Shown one piece after another: positions 54,585 to 63,328 of a DNA stretch of 64,000 bases. Source of the stretch: Paenibacillus profundus. Its GTDB lineage: Bacteria > Bacillota > Bacilli > Paenibacillales > Paenibacillaceae. Each line of letters starts with the position of its first letter. Within the stretch, counting starts at the first letter, position 1. Position numbers and translations under genes: made by a program. The notes beneath the pieces are model-generated. The model was not told the origin of the DNA and ran no database searches. It saw only the letters and a program-made list of their open reading frames with translations. The stretch is taken from NCBI RefSeq assembly GCF_021369635.1, contig NZ_JAJNBZ010000032.1:1-64000 (forward strand). Direction: 5' to 3'.

Positions 54585-56729
54585 TTACTGATAAGCCACA
54601 ACCAGCATTTCATCCTCTGCTGCGAGCATCTCGGTTTCAATTTCAAGGATGGACAGCAGCTGCTCTTTGGTCTGCATGCCGGTTAAGTCCAGCATCTTCT
54701 CCTTATAAAAGACGAACACCTTCGGAATCGTGGCATTGGCATCGGAATAAATGGTGTTATCGTCCAAAAATGAGCTTAGCGCTTCCGGCGCGGATTTACT
54801 CAGTTTCGTATAGTGCACATTGCTTTTCTTGAAGCGGACGACGCCTTCGCGGTCGAGAACGCTGACAGAGCTGGATTTCTTTTTTAACAGGCCAAAAAAA
54901 GATTTCTTCACATTCTCGCTGACGAATAGGCTCCAGCGCCCGGTCTGCGCGGCGAGTGTCGTCGATTCTAGCGGCTGGTCGATGGAGCTGGCAGCAACGG
55001 CCCTCATATCTTCTACCGACATTGCTTCCTGTGCCAGATCCTTGGAGCGCAGCTCGGTGGAGCCAGTCGCCATGGCGCGGAGAATATTCTTCTGGCTGTC
55101 GATCTCGATGCTGACTTCGACCGTCTCCTCGGAAGCGCCAGACTGTACGATACGCTCGATGATGTCGGCGCGGATGCGCTTGATGTCCTCTTCGGTCGGA
55201 TTGACGACCATCCGCTCTAGCTGTTCTTTGACCATGGCCAGTGCTACGCCGATCGTGGAGACATAAGGCGCATTGTTGGCGATTTGAGACTTGAGGCCTT
55301 CGCGATCCGCCATTGCCGGGATGAGCACCGTACCGCTGCCACCGCCGCCAACCAGCGTGACGAAGCGGCGATCGAGCTCATAGTCCTCGATCATCTCGTT
55401 GACAGTCTTCATCGTCTTATCGATGGCGATATTCATAACCTGTCTAGCGGCTTCCTCTACGCTTAGTCCAACATGATCGGCTAGCGCCTTCCAGGATTTC
55501 AGCGCCGCTTCCTTGTTTCCTCTCGCATAATCGCCCTCGGGAACATAATTCAGAATGTTGGCCGCTCCGGCTAGTGTATACGAGAATTCTTTGCCTCCGG
55601 CGCATTCGCAGATGACGTATTCGGCAGGGTCGCCCTCGCGGGGGCTGATGAATTTCACCTTCGGATCGACGATGTTCTCTGTCGGGGTGAAGGCTTCGTA
55701 CTCTTTACCGGCGATATGTGCGCTGCGTGGCCCGACATCGGTAATTCTTCCACCTGCCACCTTGATCATGCTGCCGCCGGCGATGCCGAGCGTGCGCACA
55801 TCCAAGGATTGCAGGTAGGTGCGGTGGCCGCCGACCTCGGCATTCTTGATCATCACCTTGCCGTTCTTGATCACGGAGATGTCGACACTGGTTCCGCCGA
55901 CCTCGAAGAAGATACCGTCGGAAATCTTCTCGTACATCAACGCCCCGGCAACGCCTGCGGCAAGACCGGATAGCATCGTCAGAATCGGGCGCTTGCGTAC
56001 CTCGTCAATGCTCATGACACCGCCATCGCAGCGCATAATCATGAGTTGGGACTGGATGTTGGCATCCTTGACGGACTTCTCGGTCATATTGGCGGTCTCC
56101 ATCATTTTCGGAATGAGGGAGGCGTTAATGACGGCTGTTCGTGTCCGTGTCTTCAGTCCGTAGAGCTGGCTGATCTCATGTCCGCCTGTGGCGTACAGCC
56201 CCTTGCGGTTGGCAAGATCAACGACGCGTAGCTCATTGGTTGGATCATCCACGCTGTATGCTTCGGAGGCGACGATCACCTCGGCGCCCTGGGCGGCCAA
56301 CTCGTCGATGGCACTGTTGATCTGCTCATCCGTCATGCTCTTGGAATCCAGATACGTATGAAAAGTGTGCAGGAATTTGCCCGGAGCCAGCTCGATATCG
56401 CCCGGATTGGATTCGGAGCGGGCGCTGAGCCCATCGATGCCCGAGCCCATACCGATGATGCCGATACGCGCCACGTCTCCTTCGAGCAGGGCGTTGGTAG
56501 CCTGCGTTGTTCCGTGGGCGATGAAGGTAACGTCTTCAGGCTGGATACCTCTGCTGTCCAGAATTCGCTTCAGTATTTGTACAATCCCTTTGGCCACGCC
56601 GTCCGGGTCATGGTGGGTGGTTGGGATTTTCATTTTCTCAATGACTTCGAATGTTTCATTGTCGATCAGTGCCGCATCGGTAAACGTACCGCCGACGTCA
56701 ATGCCGACCCTAACTTTCGTTATCCCCAT
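54585..56729 (-). CDS. Hydantoinase/oxoprolinase family protein
   Basis: A 714-residue protein: Hydant_A_N domain (MGITKVRVGIDVGGTFTDAA at the start, FIAHGTTQATNALLEGDVAR near residue 66) and Hydantoinase_A domain (GIFFEVGGTSVDISVIKNGK near 270, VTLVGGGGSGTVLIPAMADR near 455). Such ATP-dependent enzymes open cyclic amides (5-oxoproline, hydantoins) or carboxylate ketones. The B-type subunit is absent, so the substrate is open. ATG at 56729 after GGAGGAG. Middle of the minus-strand operon with permease and FAD enzyme. Confidence 0.87.
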   Translation of the reverse strand: MGITKVRVGIDVGGTFTDAALIDNETFEVIEKMKIPTTHHDPDGVAKGIVQILKRILDSRGIQPEDVTFIAHGTTQATNALLEGDVARIGIIGMGSGIDGLSARSESNPGDIELAPGKFLHTFHTYLDSKSMTDEQINSAIDELAAQGAEVIVASEAYSVDDPTNELRVVDLANRKGLYATGGHEISQLYGLKTRTRTAVINASLIPKMMETANMTEKSVKDANIQSQLMIMRCDGGVMSIDEVRKRPILTMLSGLAAGVAGALMYEKISDGIFFEVGGTSVDISVIKNGKVMIKNAEVGGHRTYLQSLDVRTLGIAGGSMIKVAGGRITDVGPRSAHIAGKEYEAFTPTENIVDPKVKFISPREGDPAEYVICECAGGKEFSYTLAGAANILNYVPEGDYARGNKEAALKSWKALADHVGLSVEEAARQVMNIAIDKTMKTVNEMIEDYELDRRFVTLVGGGGSGTVLIPAMADREGLKSQIANNAPYVSTIGVALAMVKEQLERMVVNPTEEDIKRIRADIIERIVQSGASEETVEVSIEIDSQKNILRAMATGSTELRSKDLAQEAMSVEDMRAVAASSIDQPLESTTLAAQTGRWSLFVSENVKKSFFGLLKKKSSSVSVLDREGVVRFKKSNVHYTKLSKSAPEALSSFLDDNTIYSDANATIPKVFVFYKEKMLDLTGMQTKEQLLSILEIETEMLAAEDEMLVVAYQ

Positions 56730-56839
56730 AATGTTCTCCTCCAGTTGGCGGGACAAGGACCTTCTGCTCGAACCCTGTGAAGGTTCTTCGCAGGGCCCTT
56801 GTCCCGGTTTTATCTATAAAGGGTAATTAATTTTAAAGC

Positions 56840-58135
56840 TTAAAATACCATAAACGATCCAATGATGACGGCGATCAAGACGGATACCATTGTCCATGGC
56901 AGTGTCTTCTTCAGAATCTCGTTAATGTCGCTCTTCGTGAAGTCAGCTACCCATACGTTATGCGAGTTCGTAGGGTCGGAGACGGATTGCACGTTGCTGA
57001 CAGCGCGCAGGGCAAGCATTGCAGCTACCGGAGTCATACCTGCGGATACGAACAGGGCGGCGATGCCGCTGCCAAGGCCCCATACGTTCAGCGGTCCGCG
57101 GTAGATGGCCAGCGGCGACAGAATCGTGAAGAACAGGATAAACATCAGTGGGGTATTCGGCAGCACGGACTCGATCAGCGGCGAGATGACCGCCGATACC
57201 TGCGGAGACATAACAGAGCTGAGCAGGATGCCGATACCGATCATGAGTCCCATCGCGCCAGCGACGTCTTGAATTCCTTCTACCAGCGCACTGGAGAGGA
57301 TATGGATCGGACGCTTCGGCCAGGTGAGCAGGATCGTGACGAGCGCACCGGCAATAACGGCCGGAACGATATCGATTTTGAAGATAAAGACGAGCAGTAC
57401 CGGTACGAGCGGGCTAATCAGGGCAATTGCAGGCACCTTTTTGTCACCGCCGCCAGGTGTTGCCGCTGGCATTGCCCAAGCTTTGCGGCCTTTACCATCT
57501 TTCCGGATATAGAACACGATCATGGCCAGGGCAATGACGATCAGTGGGGAAGCAACAACCAACGTGTAGTTGGCGATTTGGTCGACGGAAAGACCGAGCA
57601 CATCGACATATACAGCCCAGTTGGAAACGTTGAACAGGGATCCGACGCCAACGGCCAGTAGAACAACGATGGAAGCGACGAATTGTGAAATGCTTGCCGT
57701 CAGCATAATCGGAATGACGATCGTACCGACGAGGATGACCATGCCCAGTCCTCCTGCCGCAGAAAAAATAATGGATGCGGTAATGAAAAATAGAATAGCT
57801 ATAAGTACAGGTTTATCTCCGGCCAACTCGGCCGCCTTGCGAATAATGGATTTGGTGATGCCGACTTTGTTCAGAATCTGGCCGAACCAGGCACCGAAGA
57901 TGAGTCCGGCGATGGCGCCAGATAGTTTCATTGAGCCTCCGGCCAGAATCGTCTTGGCGATTGTTGCTGTCTCTGGATTACTTGATAGCAGCGGCACCCC
58001 TGCGATAATGGCGAACAGAATCGCCATGCAGGGCAGCGCCAGAATGCTTGGCAGCTTGCGCGTCATCATCAGCCCTACAAACACCAGAAATACGAGCAGA
58101 ATACCGATTGCTTGGAACCACATTGCAGTTGTCAT
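56840..58135 (-). CDS. Ion-transporter superfamily permease (CitMHS/GntP-like)
   Basis: A 431-residue polytopic protein with about 12 hydrophobic helices (MTTAMWFQAIGILLVFLVFV at the start) and SAAGGLGMVILVGTIVIP near residue 122 and IYRGPLNVWGLGSGIAALF near 345. It resembles organic-acid permeases of the ion transporter (IT) superfamily. Ribosome site AGAGGGG. Lies between FAD enzyme and hydantoinase genes; probably takes up their substrate. Confidence 0.78.
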   Translation of the reverse strand: MTTAMWFQAIGILLVFLVFVGLMMTRKLPSILALPCMAILFAIIAGVPLLSSNPETATIAKTILAGGSMKLSGAIAGLIFGAWFGQILNKVGITKSIIRKAAELAGDKPVLIAILFFITASIIFSAAGGLGMVILVGTIVIPIMLTASISQFVASIVVLLAVGVGSLFNVSNWAVYVDVLGLSVDQIANYTLVVASPLIVIALAMIVFYIRKDGKGRKAWAMPAATPGGGDKKVPAIALISPLVPVLLVFIFKIDIVPAVIAGALVTILLTWPKRPIHILSSALVEGIQDVAGAMGLMIGIGILLSSVMSPQVSAVISPLIESVLPNTPLMFILFFTILSPLAIYRGPLNVWGLGSGIAALFVSAGMTPVAAMLALRAVSNVQSVSDPTNSHNVWVADFTKSDINEILKKTLPWTMVSVLIAVIIGSFMVF

Positions 58136-58173
58136 CTGAATTTCCCCTCTCCAAATGGGTGATAGAAGTTGAA

Positions 58174-59523
58174 CTACATTTCCAGATATGCCCCTTGCTC
58201 TTTGAGAATCGTCTGCACTTTCTTGATGTCAATTTCTTGTACGTTCGTGCTCTCTAACGCTGCGAGAGCAGCGGCAATCCCGCCGCCATGACCGATGGCT
58301 CCGGTCGTCGGAGTGGTTCTCATCGCCGCTTGTGCTTCAAAGGTTGCCGAGATGCAGCGGCCGATGACGATCAGGTTATGTACGGTGGCGGTAATCATGC
58401 AGGAATAAGGAATGCTGTATACGCCGCCCCATTCCAGTTTCTGATGCTTGGTGCCCTCGCCGTCCGGGCTATGGATGTCGATCGGATAGCCGGAATGGGC
58501 AATCGTATCGTCGAACAGGCGCTGCTGCAAAATATCCTCGGCCGTCAGCGTATAGATGCCTTTGATTTGGCGCGAGCCGCGAACGCCGATGCTTGGTCCG
58601 GTGGACTCGACAACCGCATGCTCGAATCCCGGTATGTATTTGCGGACAAACAGCTCCAACTCACGGCACTGCTTGCGGCCTTCCATTTCAGCCTGGCTGA
58701 GACTGTGCGCGTCGGTGGCGTCATAGCCGATAATCCGCGTTGTATTGAGGATGACCTCGCCCGGGTTATTGGTCTCAAAGAACAAAATATTTTCACGCGG
58801 AATGGAGATTTCGCCCCGCTCCTTGGCTTGTCTGAACAGGCTGTCGAAGCCGCCGACCGAAAGACGTGGGGACTTCTCAATAATGGAGGTATCCCCGTTA
58901 TACAGCGGGAAGTCTTCCGGATGACTGTGAATATATTCCTTGACCCTTGGGATATCGACGTTGTACATTTTCATTTTCAGGGTCATCGGCTGCGTTGCTC
59001 CGTCGGATTCGCGTCCTTTGGTGTATACGACTCCAGCAAGGGCCGAGAGGTCGCCATCACCCGTTGCGTCGATGAAGACGGAGGCATGGATGTCGCTGAG
59101 CCCAGATTTATTGCAGACCTGTATGCCCGTGATGCGGCCATTTTCCGTATAAACGCCTGCCAGCATCGTATGGTACAAAATATCACCGCCCGCTTCCGTG
59201 ACCATTAGCTCCAGCTCATGCTTCATCGCTTCGGCGTCAAACGGGGTAACCGAATATGTAAATCCGACCGTGTCGAAAATATGCCCCGGGGATTTGCCCA
59301 ACCGCTTCAGCCGCTCGATCAGTTCCCCGGTGAAGCCCTGAATGACCTGCTTCTCGCCGGCATGGAAAGTCATCATTGGGCCGACGCCGTTAGCGGTCAG
59401 TGTGCCGCCAAGAAAACCATGAGACTCGACAATAAGCGTCTTCGCCCCGGTCTTGGATGCGGCGATGGCGGCCATAGCCCCGGCGATGCCGCCGCCCATT
59501 ACAACTACGTCATATAGATTCAT
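58174..59523 (-). CDS. FAD-dependent oxidoreductase
   Basis: A 449-residue flavoenzyme of the FAD_oxidored type: N-terminal Rossmann motif VVVMGGGIAGAMAAIAASKT, then the family's VESHGFLGGTLTANGVGPMM near residue 33, ATGDGDLSALAG near 152 and a C-terminal CISATFEAQAAMRTTPTTGA FAD-closing region. First gene of the minus-strand operon; ATG after AAAGGAG. Probably oxidises a small organic acid or amine before hydrolysis by the downstream enzyme. Confidence 0.88.
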   Translation of the reverse strand: MNLYDVVVMGGGIAGAMAAIAASKTGAKTLIVESHGFLGGTLTANGVGPMMTFHAGEKQVIQGFTGELIERLKRLGKSPGHIFDTVGFTYSVTPFDAEAMKHELELMVTEAGGDILYHTMLAGVYTENGRITGIQVCNKSGLSDIHASVFIDATGDGDLSALAGVVYTKGRESDGATQPMTLKMKMYNVDIPRVKEYIHSHPEDFPLYNGDTSIIEKSPRLSVGGFDSLFRQAKERGEISIPRENILFFETNNPGEVILNTTRIIGYDATDAHSLSQAEMEGRKQCRELELFVRKYIPGFEHAVVESTGPSIGVRGSRQIKGIYTLTAEDILQQRLFDDTIAHSGYPIDIHSPDGEGTKHQKLEWGGVYSIPYSCMITATVHNLIVIGRCISATFEAQAAMRTTPTTGAIGHGGGIAAALAALESTNVQEIDIKKVQTILKEQGAYLEM

Positions 59524-59705
59524 GTACTCTTCGCTCCTTTACTCGTAAGATTCATTCCTCTGCTGCCTTTAGGCTAACAAATAAAAATTATTTTGTAAAC
59601 GCTCTTAGAAAATAATTTACTAAATATCCGGAAATATTGAAAATGGTTTACTGAATTGTGATAATTGATGTAAGAGGAGGGTTGTGTGGAATTATCGTAA
59701 AAAAG

Positions 59706-59731
59706 AAGACTTCCGAATGTTCGGAAGTCTT
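59706..59731. terminator. Perfect 12-bp hairpin
   Basis: AAGACTTCCGAA and its exact complement separated by TG. On the minus strand it runs into TTCTTTTTT, so it would stop leftward transcripts before the FAD operon promoter. Confidence 0.7.
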
Positions 59732-60031
59732 GATAGGGTATCGACAATGTGATTGATGGATTGCCGTTCGTCAGCTTAACAGAAAAACTTCTAAACTGGT
59801 CGAAGAAGCAAGGCAAAGGCTTTCGGAGAAAGATTCCGTCCTTCTTGAGCAAATACTGATTTGACCAGTGAATCTAATTCATGGTTACAAAAAACGTGAA
59901 TTTTTTGTAAAATTGAACCAATTTAATAAGATTAAGAATGAAGTTTAAGAACAATTATTACAACGAAGAATTTTATAGACCTGTACCCCATGATTATCGA
60001 ACGAATGGATGGTTATCTTTCTAAGCAAGGC

Positions 60032-60060
60032 AGGAGAGAAGAAATCCTCTCTTTCTTTTT
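60032..60060 (+). terminator. Hairpin with T tract
   Basis: AGGAGAG and CTCTCTT arms (one G-T pair) followed by TTTCTTTTTTT. It immediately precedes the NUDIX frame. Confidence 0.55.
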
Positions 60061-60582
60061 TTGAAAAATAAATTGTTGGATGGGACTGATTATATGTTAT
60101 TTGTTAACTCCAGAGCGATAATTGAAAGAGATTTTAATAATGAAAGACAAATTGTAATTCAGACAAGAAATAAACCCAACGAACCATTAAAGATTGAATT
60201 ACCCGGAGGACGAATTGAACCACATGAATCATTAACACAAGCATTGAGAAGAGAAGTAAGGGAAGAGACCGGACTGGAAGTAACAGAAATTGAGGGAGAA
60301 GACACAAGAATTGATACAAGTGGAATAGATCCAGAATTTGAAGTTGAATGTATTAAACCCTTTGGAGCATATCAAACATTAAGAGGGCCAATTGATTCAG
60401 TAGGATACTATTTTAGATGTAAAGCTGAAGGAGAGATAGTAAAGAGCGGGGATGAAACGACAGATATTAAATGGATAACCATAAAGGAGCTATCAGAATT
60501 AATCAATAGCAACCCATTACAATTTTCAAATGTTGATCGAGCTGGGATCATTTATTATTTAAAGCAACTTGAAAGATCTTGA
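60061..60582 (+). CDS. NUDIX hydrolase (cassette)
   Basis: A 173-residue NUDIX enzyme: the box GGRIEPHESLTQALRREV with REETGLEV near residue 49 holds the metal-binding Glu residues. The frame opens with a TTG at 60061 next to a terminator-like hairpin; an ATG at 60094 is an alternative but would remove family-like residues (LLDGTDYMLFVNSRAIIERD). No clear ribosome site, so the 5' end may be cut. It likely hydrolyses nucleoside diphosphate derivatives. First unit of block C, followed by site C1. Confidence 0.82.
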   Translation: MKNKLLDGTDYMLFVNSRAIIERDFNNERQIVIQTRNKPNEPLKIELPGGRIEPHESLTQALRREVREETGLEVTEIEGEDTRIDTSGIDPEFEVECIKPFGAYQTLRGPIDSVGYYFRCKAEGEIVKSGDETTDIKWITIKELSELINSNPLQFSNVDRAGIIYYLKQLERS

Positions 60583-60610
60583 ATAGGTAGCTCGAAGAAG
60601 GAACATGACA

Positions 60611-60770
60611 TCAGCTAACATCGTAATCTACATTACGGTCTAAAGGCCTTGGTCTGTAAAAGGAATTTCGAGGAAGCAGATTCAGCAGACACCTGCACCA
60701 CCTAACCGCATTGCGACAGGCCCGTTGGCCCTTAAGGCGGTGAGGATTCGTAGATACAAGAACGTTATAT
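60611..60770 (+). repeat. attC-like site C1
   Basis: Left core TCAGCTAAC, arm TAATCTAC; right arm GTAGATAC, right core ACGTTATATG. Centre of the CAGACACCTGCACCACCTAA type. Preceded by the common flank CTCGAAGAAG. Confidence 0.86.
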
Positions 60771-60806
60771 GAAAGAGTCGCAATAAATTAAAGGAGAGAA
60801 TCAGAG

Positions 60807-61685
60807 ATGCCATTTAGGAAAACATATGAAATAATTACTTCACCAGACCCAATTTCCTGGGATGATTACACTAATAAGTTAATGAATGAGTGGGAACTCC
60901 TATTAAATAATGAGGAAAAACAAAAAAGCGAAAAAGTATATCAAAGATTTTTGGAAGATAATTTTTGTCTATTACCTGGGGCTTTTGGGTTGATTGGTAG
61001 GTCAGGCCATTATCCATATCCTGGGGCAGTTGTTGCTCAACCTCAATTAAATGGATTATTCAAGAGAATTCCTGACTTTATGTGGATTGCTAATGATAGT
61101 GGGACACTTTATCCTGTTTTTATTGAAATTGAAGCTCCTTACAAACAGTGGTTTCTAGACAATGGAAAGCAAACTGATGAATTTACTCAAGCACATAATC
61201 AATTAGCTGAATGGAAGCAATGGTTTGCTAAACCAACACATGTGAGTTTGTTTTTAGAGTACTTCCAAATTCCATCAGATTTTCTATGGGGTAAATCTAT
61301 TAGACCGCTATTTCTATTGATTTATGGAAGAAGGTCAGAGTTTGATAGAAAGCCTTTTTTGAGTGAGAAGAGGAGATATATGGCTAGAGAAGACGAATTC
61401 TTAATGACATATGATAGTTTGTCACCAGATTATGGAGTTAGAAATTTAATGTGTGTTCGTATCGAAGACAATTCATACAAAGCCATTTCTGTATCTCCAA
61501 CATATACGCTAGGTCCTTCATTGGCAGGTTGGCACGCATTAATTTCCGGTAGGGAAGAAGCTATTGAGCGTAATTTGTATATTTCAAAGGAACGTAAAGA
61601 TTTCTTAATCTCAAGAATACCATATTGGGAGAACTGGGCTAAGAAAGGAGAGAAGGGAGTAATAAATACAGGTGATAAAGAATAA
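60807..61685 (+). CDS. Shedu-like (DUF4263) nuclease, candidate defence gene (cassette)
   Basis: A 292-residue protein. RFLEDNFCLLPGAFGLIGR near residue 47 and RIPDFMWIANDSGTLYPVFI with EIEAPYKQW near 90-115 form a PD-(D/E)XK-type core in the ExE form seen in DUF4263/Shedu proteins, followed by FTQAHNQLAEWKQWF. Shedu proteins defend against phage. The start follows AAAGGAGAG. Cassette ends GTTATATGA and TCATATAAC are exact complements. The family call is from pattern memory. Confidence 0.7.
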   Translation: MPFRKTYEIITSPDPISWDDYTNKLMNEWELLLNNEEKQKSEKVYQRFLEDNFCLLPGAFGLIGRSGHYPYPGAVVAQPQLNGLFKRIPDFMWIANDSGTLYPVFIEIEAPYKQWFLDNGKQTDEFTQAHNQLAEWKQWFAKPTHVSLFLEYFQIPSDFLWGKSIRPLFLLIYGRRSEFDRKPFLSEKRRYMAREDEFLMTYDSLSPDYGVRNLMCVRIEDNSYKAISVSPTYTLGPSLAGWHALISGREEAIERNLYISKERKDFLISRIPYWENWAKKGEKGVINTGDKE

Positions 61686-61713
61686 TGCAAGCATTTCGAG
61701 GAAGGCGACTCCA

Positions 61714-61890
61714 TCATATAACATCGCATTTAACGAGGTGGGCCGAGACAAGCTCGACCTTTGATCCGGAAGGGGCATTTCGGAGGCGCTAATTCACCGG
61801 ACACATCCCACCGTCTAACTGCCGCAAGCGGCAGCAGGTTCCTGGCGGAACCTTAAAGTACTGAGACGTCGTGAATTCAAAGACGTAGGT
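61714..61890 (+). repeat. attC-like site C2
   Basis: Left core TCATATAAC, arm GCATTTAACG; right arm CGTGAATTC, right core ACGTAGGTG (one T missing from GTTAGGTG). Centre includes GCCGCAAGCGGC. The damaged right core probably blocks recombination. Confidence 0.8.
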
Positions 61891-61921
61891 GAAATTCCAT
61901 GAAAAGAGAGGTCTTAACTTT

Positions 61922-63277
61922 ATGCTAACTAAAGATAAATTTTATGAGATACTTGATGAAGGTCGAGAGGACAATTTCTGGGATTTCAAAGAAGAATTAT
62001 CAATATCAAAAAAAGTGAGATTTTATGAGTTTTTAAAGGATATACTTGCATTTTCCAATAGCGGAGGTGGGTATTTATTACTGGGAGTTAAAGATGAGAC
62101 TCATGAGTTAGTTGGAGTAAGTGAAGAAATTGATGAGGCTGAACTTGCACAAAAAATAGAGTCAGCACTAAGTTACTCAATTGACTTCAAGATTTTGTAC
62201 TTTAACGACAAGATTGATAGTAATAAAAAATTAGGCTTGATAGAAATATTTCAAGCTAAAAAAATTTGTGTTTCACCAAAGTCTTACTCATCAGAAAAAG
62301 GAATTATAGTAGAGCAAGATATTATATATACACGACGGGGAACAAGAAGTATTCGGGTAAATGGGGAGCAATTAAATGAACTCGTAAGACGAATTCAGAC
62401 AAATGCAACATACAAGTTTTCTGAATCAGAGTTACAGTTTATAGAGAAAAACAGGAACTCTAGTTATCTAGAATTCAAACAGTTTGATGATTATCTAAAG
62501 GGTGCATTTGAATTCACTGCGTCTAGTTTTGGAGATAAAATAACCCAATTGTGTAGTGATCAACTTAAATACAACAGACTTGAAGTAGGAAAATGGATAG
62601 GTTTTGAAGAAGAACGAATTAATGATTACTTTAATGGAATAGCTTATCCTTCACTTGAACATATATTACGGGCATCGAAATATTTTGAAGTACCTATCAG
62701 TTTTTTTTTCAAACCCACAACATATAGTCGCCCCCCCATTTGGGAGAATCCGCTTGTGAGTTTTTGTTTAATTGAGAAAGTAATTAATAAAAGTGAACTA
62801 TTAAGTATTAATTGGGGAGATTTTTTCTCATATGTTCTTTGGGATATGTCTAAAAACATTTGTTTATTTGTTGAATGGATAAGATCAGATTACTTTGAGT
62901 ATGTACGTAATAAGGAAAACATATTTAACACCAATAGATCTGACTTTTTATATGAGTATCTCATTGATATGTCACCTGAAGAAGTGTTGGAATTTAAATC
63001 GTTTATGTCGACACAACATTATAAAATTATTGGAAAAGCCAGTTTTGACAAAGAAATGCTATCTAGACTTCCGCATGAGGAGTTTCTTTATCATTTCATT
63101 GGTTACAGTAATGATTTAGTCTGTAGACTAATAAATGAAAGTATAAAGTCAATAACAGTCAGTGAATCAAAAATTGAAGTGACATACCATTTCATTGAAG
63201 AAATTATTAATTGCAAATATCTAAGAAGAGACTATGATGTGGATAAAATTTCATTGAAGATATATGACAATCTATAG
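61922..63277 (+). CDS. AlbA_2 (Schlafen-type) domain protein with HTH (cassette)
   Basis: A 451-residue protein. Residues 1-150 match the AlbA_2/Schlafen nucleic-acid or ATP-binding domain: FWDFKEELSISKK, DILAFSNSGGGYLLLGVKDE, and TRRGTRSIRVNGEQLNELV. Residues 225-270 look like a Xre-type helix-turn-helix (EVGKWIGFEEERINDYFNG then PSLEHILRASKYFEVPISFF). The rest is helical and unknown. The ATG at 61922 follows AAAGAGAGG; a GTG at 61889 lies in site C2. Such proteins occur in phage-defence loci, in line with the Shedu-like and HNH neighbours. Confidence 0.78.
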   Translation: MLTKDKFYEILDEGREDNFWDFKEELSISKKVRFYEFLKDILAFSNSGGGYLLLGVKDETHELVGVSEEIDEAELAQKIESALSYSIDFKILYFNDKIDSNKKLGLIEIFQAKKICVSPKSYSSEKGIIVEQDIIYTRRGTRSIRVNGEQLNELVRRIQTNATYKFSESELQFIEKNRNSSYLEFKQFDDYLKGAFEFTASSFGDKITQLCSDQLKYNRLEVGKWIGFEEERINDYFNGIAYPSLEHILRASKYFEVPISFFFKPTTYSRPPIWENPLVSFCLIEKVINKSELLSINWGDFFSYVLWDMSKNICLFVEWIRSDYFEYVRNKENIFNTNRSDFLYEYLIDMSPEEVLEFKSFMSTQHYKIIGKASFDKEMLSRLPHEEFLYHFIGYSNDLVCRLINESIKSITVSESKIEVTYHFIEEIINCKYLRRDYDVDKISLKIYDNL

Positions 63278-63328
63278 AAGTCAAGATTCATTGTAGGGTT
63301 AACATAGATGCCAAGGAACTTCGCAACT

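Larger units (their letters stand above)
59524..60060. other. Promoter region of the FAD operon and edge of block C
   Basis: About 540 bases with no intact gene. One plus-strand frame at 59749-59858 reads DGLPFVSLTEKLLNWSKKQG, like the end of a nucleotidyltransferase-fold protein, but has no start. Hairpins lie at 59706-59731 and 60032-60060. No attC-like core is seen here. Confidence 0.4.

Noticed and set aside
54820-57661. Long plus-strand frames over the hydantoinase and permease genes
   Set aside because: Antisense shadows; no ribosome sites and Arg/Ser-rich composition.
59749-59858. Nucleotidyltransferase-like fragment before block C
   Set aside because: Only about 35 residues with weak resemblance and no start; kept as a remark only.
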